Origin: Blastococcus sp. CT_GayMR20
GTDB lineage: Bacteria; Actinomycetota; Actinomycetes; Mycobacteriales; Geodermatophilaceae
Assembly (NCBI RefSeq): GCF_004570345.1
Contig: NZ_SPQM01000200.1
Span: 1-6,813, forward strand
Reading direction: 5' to 3'
Length of the DNA stretch: 6,813 nt
This document shows positions 1 through 5,603 of this stretch, in pieces. The notes beneath the pieces are model-generated. The model was not told the DNA's origin and did no database searches. It saw only the letters and a program-made list of their open reading frames with translations. The number at the start of each line of letters is the position of its first letter. Positions within the stretch are counted from its first letter, which is position 1. The translations under genes and the position numbers were made by a program.

Positions 1-660
1 GATCTCGAGCCGGAACGTCAGCGCCCCGGCGTGCGCCGTCACCACCGACCCCGCGGTCGGCTCGGGGATGACGCAGAGATCGCCGAGGTGCCCGCGCCGG
101 ATCGTGGCCCAGGCGCCGAGACCGCCGTCCTCCTCGCCGATGACGCCGTGCAGGGCGACCGGCCGGACCAGGCGCACCCCCACCCGCTGGACGGCGGCCA
201 GCGCGGCGAGGGAGGAGACGACGCCGGCCTTCATGTCGCAGGCTCCGCGGCCGTGGACGTCGCCGCCGACGAGGCGGGGGACGAACGGGTCGCCGTCCCA
301 CAGCGTGCGGTCGCCGGGCGGGACGACGTCGGTGTGCCCGGACAGGACCAGGGCGGGACGGTCCGCCTCGGCCGCGGGCAGCGTGCCGACGACGCCCCAC
401 GCCTCGGTGCGTTCCACCTCCTGGCCGGGGGCGTCCGCGGCCGTGGCGGCCTCGGCGAGGTCGATCGGCCAGGTGTCGACGTCGCAGCCGAGCTCGTCGA
501 GCCAGCCGGCCAGCTGGTGCTGCACCTCGCTCTCGGCGGGTGTCCCGCCGACCGAGGGGACGGCGAGCATCGCGGTCAGCCGGTCGACCACCCACCGCTC
601 GTCCACGGCGTCGACGACGCGGGCCTCCACATCCGTCAGGTCGGCCCTACCCCCGGTCAT
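1..660 (-). CDS. M20 family metallopeptidase/deacylase (ArgE/DapE/CPG2-like), C-terminus cut by window edge
   Basis: This gene reads leftward from ATG at 660-658 and is open to the window edge, giving the first 220 residues; family members are usually about 380-450 long. The zinc-site signatures of the M20 family are visible in order. SGHTDVVPPGD (residues 107-117) carries metal ligand H109 and catalytic D111. GRGACDMKAG (137-146) carries bridging D142. GEEDGG (175-180) carries general base E176 and ligand E177. IPEPT (198-202) carries ligand E200. The start of the small dimerisation domain follows, and the last ligand histidine lies off the window. Such enzymes hydrolyse amide bonds, for example N-acetylornithine or N-succinyl-diaminopimelate, in the cytoplasm; the substrate cannot be told from this half. 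No clear Shine-Dalgarno precedes the ATG. GTG at residue 11 is an in-frame alternative but is not better supported. The gene is divergent from the scramblase-like gene, 61 bases apart. Confidence 0.93.
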   Translation of the reverse strand, partial: MTGGRADLTDVEARVVDAVDERWVVDRLTAMLAVPSVGGTPAESEVQHQLAGWLDELGCDVDTWPIDLAEAATAADAPGQEVERTEAWGVVGTLPAAEADRPALVLSGHTDVVPPGDRTLWDGDPFVPRLVGGDVHGRGACDMKAGVVSSLAALAAVQRVGVRLVRPVALHGVIGEEDGGLGAWATIRRGHLGDLCVIPEPTAGSVVTAHAGALTFRLEI

Positions 661-708
661 GGCCGGAGTCTGGCACGCGTCGCGACCGCCGTTCCGCGCC
701 CGGAGCGC

Positions 709-714
709 TAGCTT
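709..714 (+). promoter_or_regulatory. Candidate -10 element for a leaderless transcript of the scramblase-like gene
   Basis: TAGCTT matches the actinobacterial TANNNT -10 pattern and ends seven bases before the GTG at 722. Transcription would therefore begin at or next to the start codon. There is no Shine-Dalgarno in the few bases before the GTG, which fits leaderless translation, a common arrangement in Actinomycetota. No convincing -35 hexamer is seen at the usual spacing. Confidence 0.45.
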
Positions 715-721
715 GACCGCC

Positions 722-1525
722 GTGACCGCGCCGCCGCCCCCGCCGGGCTGGTACCCCGACCCCGCCGGGAGTGCCGGCACCCGCTGGTGGGACGGGCAGG
801 CGTGGACCGACCACGTCCAGCAGGCTGCACCGCCACCGCCACCGCCACCGCCACCACCGCCCCCGCCTCCGGTCCCGGTTCCGCCGCCCGCGGCGCACCA
901 CGCGCCGTCCGTACCGACCGGCGCCGGCCCCTCGCTCTACGAGCAGCCGGTGCTCGTCGTCAGCCAGAAGACGAAGCTGATCGAACTGACCAACGAGTAC
1001 GCGGTCTTCGACGGCCAGGGCCAGCAGATCGGAGCCGTCGTCCAGGTCGGGCAGAGCGGGCTCAAGAAGGCCGTGCGGTTCGTCTCCAACCTCGACCAGT
1101 TCCTGACCCACCACCTGGAGGTCCGGGATGCCCGCGGGCCCCTGCTGGTGCTGACCCGTCCGGCGAAGTTCGTGAAGTCACGGGTGCTGGTGCAGCGGCC
1201 GGACGGCGCACCGGTCGGTGAGATCGTGCAGGCCAACGTCTTCGGCAAGATCCGCTTCGACCTGGTGGCGGCCGGGCAGCTGGTCGGGGCCATCCAGGCC
1301 GAGAACTGGCGGGCCTGGGACTTCGCGATCGTGGACGCCGCCGGCACCGAGATCGCCCGGATCACCAAGAAGTGGGAGGGGCTGGCGCGGACGCTGTTCA
1401 CGACGGCCGACCGCTACGTCGTCCTCGTGCACTTCCGGCTGCCCGAGCCGCTGGCGAGCATGGTGATCGCGTCCGCGCTGACCGTCGACACCGCACTCAA
1501 GCAGGACGACCGCGGCTTCAACTGA
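722..1525 (+). CDS. DUF2510 / phospholipid scramblase-like (LURP-one/Tubby-C-like) protein
   Basis: The protein has 267 residues. Near the N-terminus is a DUF2510 motif, GWYPDP...RWWDG..WT (residues 9-29), a short tryptophan-rich module common in actinobacterial membrane-associated or secreted proteins. A 14-proline run (37-50) and a further Pro/Val/Ala linker follow. From about residue 70 to the end the sequence resembles the scramblase/LURP-one-related fold: a VSQKTKLIELTNEYAVFD opening, repeated beta-strand stretches with G-Q-x-G turns, and a conserved-looking hydrophobic end (PLASMVIASALTVD, about 243-256). Eukaryotic relatives move phospholipids between leaflets; the bacterial role is not established, so a lipid- or membrane-linked role is inference. 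GTG 722 was chosen because it sits directly before the DUF2510 motif and seven bases after a -10-like TAGCTT. The frame stays open upstream to about 68, but that part is antisense to the peptidase gene. Confidence 0.88.
   Translation: MTAPPPPPGWYPDPAGSAGTRWWDGQAWTDHVQQAAPPPPPPPPPPPPPPVPVPPPAAHHAPSVPTGAGPSLYEQPVLVVSQKTKLIELTNEYAVFDGQGQQIGAVVQVGQSGLKKAVRFVSNLDQFLTHHLEVRDARGPLLVLTRPAKFVKSRVLVQRPDGAPVGEIVQANVFGKIRFDLVAAGQLVGAIQAENWRAWDFAIVDAAGTEIARITKKWEGLARTLFTTADRYVVLVHFRLPEPLASMVIASALTVDTALKQDDRGFN
830..853 (+). repeat. Tandem hexamer CCGCCA x4 encoding part of a polyproline tract
   Basis: Four exact copies of CCGCCA lie in frame within the linker between the DUF2510 motif and the scramblase-like domain. 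Six further proline codons follow, giving 14 prolines in a row (830-871). Changes in copy number of this six-base unit would keep the frame and only change linker length. Runs of prolines stall ribosomes and generally need EF-P for smooth translation. Confidence 0.85.
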
Positions 1526-1562
1526 GGGGTGATAGGAGCCCGTTCGGTTCGGCATCGACCGT

Positions 1563-1584
1563 CCTCCGCGGGTAACCTCGGAGG
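1563..1584 (+). terminator. Possible hairpin terminator of the scramblase-like gene
   Basis: CCTCCG (1563-1568) and CGGAGG (1579-1584) form a six-pair stem around a ten-base loop that itself contains GGTAACC. It starts 38 bases after the scramblase-like stop codon. No T-run follows, as is usual for terminators in high-GC actinobacteria, so the role rests on position and structure only. Confidence 0.35.
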
Positions 1585-1592
1585 CGTCCGGG

Positions 1593-1619
1593 CCGGGTGC
1601 CACGTGCCCCCGGGTGCCA
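1593..1619. repeat. Direct repeat CCGGGTGCCA x2
   Basis: Two exact copies of the 10-mer CCGGGTGCCA lie at 1593-1602 and 1610-1619, 17 bases apart start to start. They sit in the convergent gap between the scramblase-like and DUF6458 genes, where a promoter or operator is not expected. The pair may be chance in GC-rich DNA or part of a structured transcript end. Confidence 0.4.
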
Positions 1620-1645
1620 TTTGGTTACGCCTTCACGGACTACCG

Positions 1646-1663
1646 CCCCGACCTCGGTCGGGG
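1646..1663. repeat. 8-bp perfect inverted repeat (hairpin) in the convergent intergenic region
   Basis: CCCCGACC (1646-1653) and GGTCGGGG (1656-1663) are exact inverse complements with two bases between them, so an RNA hairpin would lose one or two inner pairs to form its loop. Nearby are two smaller palindromes, CTCGC-C-GCGAG (1685-1695) and GGTCCGGACC (1709-1718). Together these make this gap unusually rich in dyad symmetry. A role as a secondary transcription end for either neighbour is plausible but unproven. Confidence 0.45.
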
Positions 1664-1727
1664 GCCTGGAGCCGGGTTGTGCATCTCGCCGCGAGGCGGC
1701 CGTCATCCGGTCCGGACCCGAACGCGG

Positions 1728-1759
1728 AGGAGCCCCCGTCCACGAGGACGGGGGCTCCT
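1728..1759 (-). terminator. Strong intrinsic-type hairpin between convergent genes
   Basis: AGGAGCCCCCGTCC (1728-1741) pairs perfectly with GGACGGGGGCTCCT (1746-1759) around an ACGA loop, a 14-pair GC-rich stem. It lies 13 bases beyond the stop codon of the DUF6458 gene, so it is best assigned as that gene's terminator. It is symmetric and could also stop read-through from the scramblase-like gene. No T-run is present on either side. Confidence 0.8.
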
Positions 1760-1772
1760 GTGCGTGCGTGGA

Positions 1773-2024
1773 TCAGTAGGTCTCGTCGGTCGTGGTCCGC
1801 TGGACGGGGCCGCCCGCGACGGGCGCGCCGTAGCCCTCGCTGTGGGTGACGCGACGGCGGGAGCGGGGTCCCCAGACGGCGACCTCCAGCACGATGCCCA
1901 GGGCGCCGACGATCATCAGGATCCAGCCGACCACCTGCAGGTCGATGCCGCTCACGTCGACGTTCAGAGCGAAGGTCAGGATCGCGCCGAGCGCGAGCAG
2001 GACGATGGCAGTTCCGAGCCGCAT
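1773..2024 (-). CDS. DUF6458 family small membrane protein
   Basis: The 83-residue protein begins MRLGTAIVLLALGAILTFAL and has two predicted membrane helices, about residues 4-20 and 31-51. They are joined by a short loop (NVDVSGIDLQVVG) whose VSGIDL-VVG pattern and overall layout match my recollection of DUF6458, a two-helix actinobacterial family of unknown function. After helix 2 comes WGPRSRRRV, a positive patch suggesting this end stays in the cytoplasm, then a hydrophilic tail ending TTTDETY. The start at 2024 is chosen because AAGGGAG lies five bases upstream. An in-frame ATG at 2039 would put that Shine-Dalgarno inside the coding region, and the earlier ATG at 2096 adds a non-membrane stretch unlike the family. 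It is convergent with the scramblase-like gene and divergent from the LAL regulator unit. No function can be assigned. Confidence 0.87.
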   Translation of the reverse strand: MRLGTAIVLLALGAILTFALNVDVSGIDLQVVGWILMIVGALGIVLEVAVWGPRSRRRVTHSEGYGAPVAGGPVQRTTTDETY

Positions 2025-2029
2025 GTGCA

Positions 2030-2036
2030 CTCCCTT
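2030..2036 (-). promoter_or_regulatory. Ribosome binding site that sets the DUF6458 start
   Basis: On the minus strand AAGGGAG is followed by TGCAC and the ATG at 2024. The match to the 16S anti-Shine-Dalgarno and the five-base spacing favour this start over the two upstream in-frame ATGs. Confidence 0.75.
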
Positions 2037-2054
2037 CATCACGGCGCGCATGCC

Positions 2055-2140
2055 CCTCACCTGCGGGCACGACGAACCGGCGGCGGGGTGCCGCACACCC
2101 GGCGTGCCCTCCGGCGCGGCGTCCGAAACCGCAGGTGAGG
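2055..2140. repeat. 12-bp perfect inverted repeat spanning the divergent control region
   Basis: CCTCACCTGCGG (2055-2066) recurs as its exact inverse complement CCGCAGGTGAGG (2129-2140), with 62 bases between. The left arm begins 31 bases upstream of the DUF6458 start codon. The arms are 74 bases apart start to start, close to seven helical turns, so bound proteins would lie on the same DNA face. This fits a pair of operator half-sites or a looping site. No regulator for it can be named from the sequence. Confidence 0.6.
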
Positions 2141-2171
2141 CCGTGCATCCCCCGATCGGATGTACCTAAGG

Positions 2172-2191
2172 GGCCTCAGACGGCCTCAGAC
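2172..2191. repeat. Tandem 10-bp direct repeat GGCCTCAGAC x2
   Basis: Two exact adjacent copies of GGCCTCAGAC lie between the DUF6458 gene and the small ORF/LAL regulator. The period is about one helical turn, the arrangement expected for side-by-side binding of a regulator. A shortened CCTCAG occurs again at 2239-2244. The pair lies about 110 bases upstream of the small ORF start, a plausible distance for an activator site. Confidence 0.5.
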
Positions 2192-2266
2192 CACCCGGGA
2201 CGACGAGAACTGCGTGGTCGACCGATGCCGGGGCCACCCCCTCAGCACGACCGTCGTCCTCATCCA

Positions 2267-2282
2267 CCAGGGACCTCCCTGG
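2267..2282. promoter_or_regulatory. 16-bp dyad CCAGGGA-CC-TCCCTGG just upstream of the small ORF
   Basis: Two perfect seven-base arms, CCAGGGA and TCCCTGG, flank a CC centre. The dyad ends five bases before the purine-rich ribosome binding region and 19 bases before the ATG at 2302. It could be an operator for a dimeric regulator or, in RNA, a small hairpin in the leader beside the ribosome binding site. The sequence does not distinguish the two. Confidence 0.5.
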
Positions 2283-2287
2283 ACCGA

Positions 2288-2293
2288 GAGAGG
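2288..2293 (+). promoter_or_regulatory. Ribosome binding site of the 43-codon small ORF
   Basis: GAGAGG lies eight bases before the ATG at 2302. It is the best Shine-Dalgarno/start combination anywhere in the 2025-2500 stretch. It serves the small ORF and not the frame of the large regulator. Confidence 0.7.
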
Positions 2294-2301
2294 AAACCAT
2301 C

Positions 2302-2433
2302 ATGACGCTCCACTACAGCAGTCCGGCTCTCGACGCGGAGCTGGCCTATCGCCGGGAGATGCTGCAGGCCTCCGGTCGCGGCACCCGGACCCGGCGGGGC
2401 AGCTGGCTCCGCAGCCGGCGGCGGGCGCACTGA
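2302..2433 (+). CDS. Small basic hypothetical protein (43 aa) upstream of the LAL regulator
   Basis: The ORF begins MTLHYSSPALDAELAYRREM and ends in a strongly basic tail, RTRRGSWLRSRRRAH (residues 29-43). I do not recognise a named family. The DAELAYRRE stretch (11-19) resembles short basic ORFs I associate with actinobacterial genomes, from memory only. Coding is supported by GAGAGG eight bases before ATG and by third positions that are G or C in nearly every codon. The overlapping frame used by the large regulator has rare, A/T-ending codons here (for example AGA GGA, CTA). There is no signal peptide or membrane helix; the tail could bind nucleic acid or merely be positively charged. It ends 65 bases before the likely GTG of the regulator, so the two are probably co-transcribed. 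It might be a leader peptide or a small partner of the regulator. Confidence 0.65.
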   Translation: MTLHYSSPALDAELAYRREMLQASGRGTRTRRGSWLRSRRRAH

Positions 2434-2498
2434 GCGCGCCCGCCGTCCCGGCGGTAACCGGCTCGGACCTGTCGGAGGTCCGTGCCACGATCATCGAC

Positions 2499-5492
2499 GT
2501 GCCACGCTGGGACGACGCTCCGCTGGTGGGCCGGGCCGATGAGCTCGCCCGCCTGCTGGCGCACGTCGAGCGGGCGGAGTCCGGCCGGTCCACGGCCGTA
2601 CTGCTCGCCGGCGATGCCGGCGTCGGCAAGACCCGGCTCCTCGACGAGCTGACGTCCCGAGCCGCTGCCCGGGGCGTCCGCGTGCTGATCGGTCATTGCG
2701 TCGACCTCGGCGACGTCGGGCTGCCGTACCTGCCCTTCGTCGACCTCCTCCGCCCGGTGGCGGCCGACCCCGACCTCGCCCCGAACGCGGCGGCCAACCC
2801 GGTCCTCGCCGCCCTCTTCGCGGGGCGGCCGGTGTTCTTCCCACCCGTGCAGCCGGTGCCCGAGGGGCGTGACCTCAGCCGCCCGCTGCCGCACCGTGCT
2901 GCGCCGCAGCCGGTCGAGGACGGGCGGCTCCAGCTGTTCGAGTCGGTCGCCGCGCTCATCTGCGAGCTGGCGTCCTCCGGGCCGCTGCTGATCGTCCTGG
3001 AGGACCTGCACTGGGCCGACCGGTCCAGCCGCGACCTGCTGCGCTACCTGCTGGCCCGGCTCTCCGACGAGCCGGTGGCCGTCGTCGCCTCCTACCGTGC
3101 CGACGATCTCCACCGGCGCCACCCGCTGCGCCCCTTGCTCGCAGAGCTGGTGCGGCTGCCCGGCGTGGAGCGGCTCGACCTCAGCCCGCTGCCCGATGCC
3201 GACGTCGGCGCGCTGGTCCGCCGGCTGGCCGCGGCGGCCGGCTCGCTGCCCGACTCCGTCGTCGAGGACGTCGTCGCACGGGCCGAGGGCAACGCCTTCT
3301 ACGCCGAGGAGCTCGTGGCGGCGGGGCTGCACGGCGAGGCCTTGCCCATGGCCCTGACCGACGTCCTCCTCGCCCGCGTGGAGCAGCGTTCGCCGGCAGC
3401 CCAGCAGGTGTTGCGCGTCGCCGGGGTGGCCGGCCGCCGCGTCCGTCACGAGCTGGTGGCCGCGGTGGGCGGACTGGGCGACGGCGACCTGGAGACGGCG
3501 CTCGCGGAGGTCGTGCACCACCACTTGCTGGTCGTCTCCGACGACGGTCGCTACCGGTTCCGGCACGCGCTGCTGCGCGAAGCGGTGCTGGTCGATCTGC
3601 TGCCGGGAGAGCGGGTGCGGCTGCACGCCGCCATCGCGGCCTATCTGGCCCGGGTGCCGGGGGCCGGCACCGCAGCCGAGCGGGCGCACCACGCGCGCGA
3701 GAGCAACGACCTGCCCGGCGCCTTCACCGCGTCGCTGGAGGCAGCGGCCGCAGCCGGCGGTGTGGGCGCCCCCGCCGAGCAGCTGCAGCACCTGGAGGCG
3801 GTGCTGGCGCTGTGGTCGGCGGTGCCCGATGCCGCGGAGCGGGCCGGGCGGGACCAGGCGGCCCTCCTGCTCGAGACCGCGGCCGCCGCTCGGACGGTGG
3901 GGGAGCCGCACCGGGCCGTCGCCCTGCTGCGCTCGGCCCTGGAGGTGCTCGGGCCGGACGCCGACCCGGAGGCCCGTGCGCGGGTCCACTACACGCTGGC
4001 GCAGGCGATGGTGCGGGTCGAGGACGACGCGGGCGCCTACCGCGAGAGCGCAGCGGCCATGGCCCTCGTGCCGGCGCAGCCGCCGTCGAAGGTGCGCACC
4101 TGGGCGGCGGCCACGCACGCGCGGATGAGCTACTCGGTCGGCCGCAACGACGAGGCGGACGCGGCGGCCGACGAGGCGCTCGCGGCCGCCGACGCCCTGG
4201 GCTTCGACGGCGCCTGGGCAGACATCGCGGTGACCCAGTTGCGTGCGCGCCCGGGTACCGATCCGGCAGCGGCGCGCGCCCGCCTCGACGAGGCGCTGAC
4301 CAGGGCACGCCGGTCCGGCAACGTCGAGGTCGAGATGCGCGTGCTGTTCAACCTCGCCTCCTTCACCTTCGAGGTGGGCCGGATCGACGAGGCGCTCGAC
4401 TGGACCCGGCGGGGTACGCGCCGCGCCCGTGACCTCGGGGTCGAGTGGTCGTACTACCCGGCCGAGCTCCGGCACCTGCACGTGACCGCCCTGTACATGG
4501 CAGGTGACTGGGACGCCAGCCTGGCCGAGGCCGACGAGCTCGCTCGGGTACCGGAGATGTCCGCGCACGTCCGCGCGGACGGCCTGCTCGTCCTCGTCGG
4601 CCGGGGAGACCCGCGTGCACGGGAGCGGATCGACTGGGCCCGGGGGCTCATCCCGCGGCTGCGCGCGCACGTGCTGCTCGACCTGGTGACGGCCGGCTCG
4701 GAGATCGACCTGGCGGCCTGGGAAGGCGACGCGCAGACGGCGGTCGACGTCGCGCTCACCGCCTCGCGGCGGATCCGGGAGGTGTGGTCCGACGACCACC
4801 TCGGCGTGCTGCGGCTGGCCGGCACCGCGCTCGCGCCGGTGGGGGACGCCGCAGCCGCGGCGCGCCGCGACCACGATCCCGCCGCAGAGGAGCGCTGGCT
4901 GCGGGCCGGCCAGGAGCTGGTGGCGGCAGCCCGGTCCTCGGTCGACGTCTACCGGGGCCTGTACGGGGACACCATGGGCGTGGAGGCGCTCGCCTGGCTG
5001 GCGCGCGTGGAGGCGGAAGCTGCCCGGCTCGAGGGCAAGGCCGCCCCGGAGCTCTGGCGGGCCGCGGTGGACGCCTTCGAGTTCGGGCACGTGTACGAGC
5101 AGGCGCGTTCGCGGTGGCGGTTGGCGGAGGCGCTGCTCGCATCCGACGACCGCGCGACTGCCGCAGCGGAGGCGCGTGCGGCCCATGACGTGGCCGTCCG
5201 TCTGGCCGCCGAGCCGTTGCGGATCGCCGTGGAGGGGCTGGCCCGGCGCGGCCGGCTCGACATCGGGGTGGCGGCCGCGCGCTCCGCCGACGCCTCCGTC
5301 GTCCTGACGCCGCGCGAGGCCGAGGTGCTGTCGCTGCTCGCGCAGGGCCGCACCAACCGCCAGATCGGGTCCGAGCTCTACATCAGCGAGAAGACGGCGA
5401 GCGTGCACGTCAGCAACATCATCGCCAAGCTGGGCGCCAGCGGCCGCACCGAAGCGGTCGCCATCGCCTCCCAACGGGGGATGTTGCCGTAG
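2499..5492 (+). CDS. LAL-type (MalT-like) ATP-binding LuxR family transcriptional regulator
   Basis: From GTG 2499 the protein has 997 residues, the usual size for LAL regulators. An AAA_16/STAND ATPase comes first: LVGR entry motif (9-12), Walker A GDAGVGKT (38-45), Walker B LLIVLEDLHWAD (about 163-174) and an EGNAFYAEEL element (about 262-271). A winged-helix-like RFRHALLREAV stretch follows at 353-363. A long Ala/Arg-rich helical region (about 400-900) then has TPR-like repeats, e.g. the DEALDWTRRGTRRARDLG stretch. The C-terminus is a LuxR/GerE helix-turn-helix, from LTPREAEVL (936-944) through NRQIGSELYISEKTASVHVSN to GMLP. Such proteins are cytoplasmic, ATP-gated DNA-binding activators, often triggered by a small ligand; the ligand and targets here are unknown. 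The start is uncertain: GTG 2499 lies just before LVGR but has no close Shine-Dalgarno. In-frame GTG 2214 and ATG 2160 would cross the small ORF and the repeat-rich control region. Confidence 0.93.
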   Translation: MPRWDDAPLVGRADELARLLAHVERAESGRSTAVLLAGDAGVGKTRLLDELTSRAAARGVRVLIGHCVDLGDVGLPYLPFVDLLRPVAADPDLAPNAAANPVLAALFAGRPVFFPPVQPVPEGRDLSRPLPHRAAPQPVEDGRLQLFESVAALICELASSGPLLIVLEDLHWADRSSRDLLRYLLARLSDEPVAVVASYRADDLHRRHPLRPLLAELVRLPGVERLDLSPLPDADVGALVRRLAAAAGSLPDSVVEDVVARAEGNAFYAEELVAAGLHGEALPMALTDVLLARVEQRSPAAQQVLRVAGVAGRRVRHELVAAVGGLGDGDLETALAEVVHHHLLVVSDDGRYRFRHALLREAVLVDLLPGERVRLHAAIAAYLARVPGAGTAAERAHHARESNDLPGAFTASLEAAAAAGGVGAPAEQLQHLEAVLALWSAVPDAAERAGRDQAALLLETAAAARTVGEPHRAVALLRSALEVLGPDADPEARARVHYTLAQAMVRVEDDAGAYRESAAAMALVPAQPPSKVRTWAAATHARMSYSVGRNDEADAAADEALAAADALGFDGAWADIAVTQLRARPGTDPAAARARLDEALTRARRSGNVEVEMRVLFNLASFTFEVGRIDEALDWTRRGTRRARDLGVEWSYYPAELRHLHVTALYMAGDWDASLAEADELARVPEMSAHVRADGLLVLVGRGDPRARERIDWARGLIPRLRAHVLLDLVTAGSEIDLAAWEGDAQTAVDVALTASRRIREVWSDDHLGVLRLAGTALAPVGDAAAAARRDHDPAAEERWLRAGQELVAAARSSVDVYRGLYGDTMGVEALAWLARVEAEAARLEGKAAPELWRAAVDAFEFGHVYEQARSRWRLAEALLASDDRATAAAEARAAHDVAVRLAAEPLRIAVEGLARRGRLDIGVAAARSADASVVLTPREAEVLSLLAQGRTNRQIGSELYISEKTASVHVSNIIAKLGASGRTEAVAIASQRGMLP

Positions 5493-5582
5493 TCCGTGAT
5501 CGCGCCGAGTGGGGCCCGGAGGGTTCCGCGCAGGCGTGATGAAGCGGCTCCATGGCCGTCGGGTACGGCTCCTGGTCGCGGT

Positions 5583-5599
5583 GCGGTCCGGAGGACCGC
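5583..5599 (-). terminator. Hairpin between the convergent LAL regulator and helicase genes
   Basis: GCGGTCC (5583-5589) and GGACCGC (5593-5599) are perfect inverse complements around a GGA loop. The hairpin lies four bases beyond the helicase stop codon and about 90 bases past the regulator stop. It best serves the helicase transcript and may stop the regulator's too. No T-run is present. Confidence 0.5.
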
Positions 5600-5603
5600 G
5601 GTG

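Larger units (their letters stand above)
2025..2301. other. Divergent intergenic control region
   Basis: This 277-base gap separates the DUF6458 gene (leftward) from the small ORF and LAL regulator (rightward), so it must hold promoters for both directions. It contains a 12-bp inverted repeat, a 10-bp tandem repeat and a 16-bp dyad, described separately. The only -10-like string noted is TACCTA at 2163-2168 (TAGGTA on the minus strand), without a good -35 on either strand. No convincing promoter can therefore be placed. Confidence 0.7.

Noticed and set aside
31..711. 226-codon plus-strand open frame
   Set aside because: It is another antisense shadow of the M20 peptidase gene, with no motif or ribosome binding site.
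68..721. N-terminal extension of the scramblase-like frame
   Set aside because: It lies antisense to the M20 peptidase, whose catalytic motifs are intact on the other strand. The translation is Ser/Arg/Pro-rich filler with no domain.
830..871. Repetitive CCGCCA stretch as a possible CRISPR or mobile-element repeat
   Set aside because: It is an in-frame proline-codon run inside a gene, with no spacers or flanking mobile-element genes.
2160..2498. Extended N-terminus of the LAL regulator from ATG 2160
   Set aside because: This stretch holds repeats typical of a control region and overlaps the small ORF in a frame with poorer codon bias. It adds 113 residues with no homology-like pattern before LVGR. 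Not fully excluded.
2346..5474. 1042-codon open frame on the minus strand opposite the LAL regulator
   Set aside because: It mirrors a real gene with clear ATPase and HTH motifs. Its translation is low-complexity (rich in Arg, Gly, His, Gln, Val) without domains, the usual result of high-GC codon bias.
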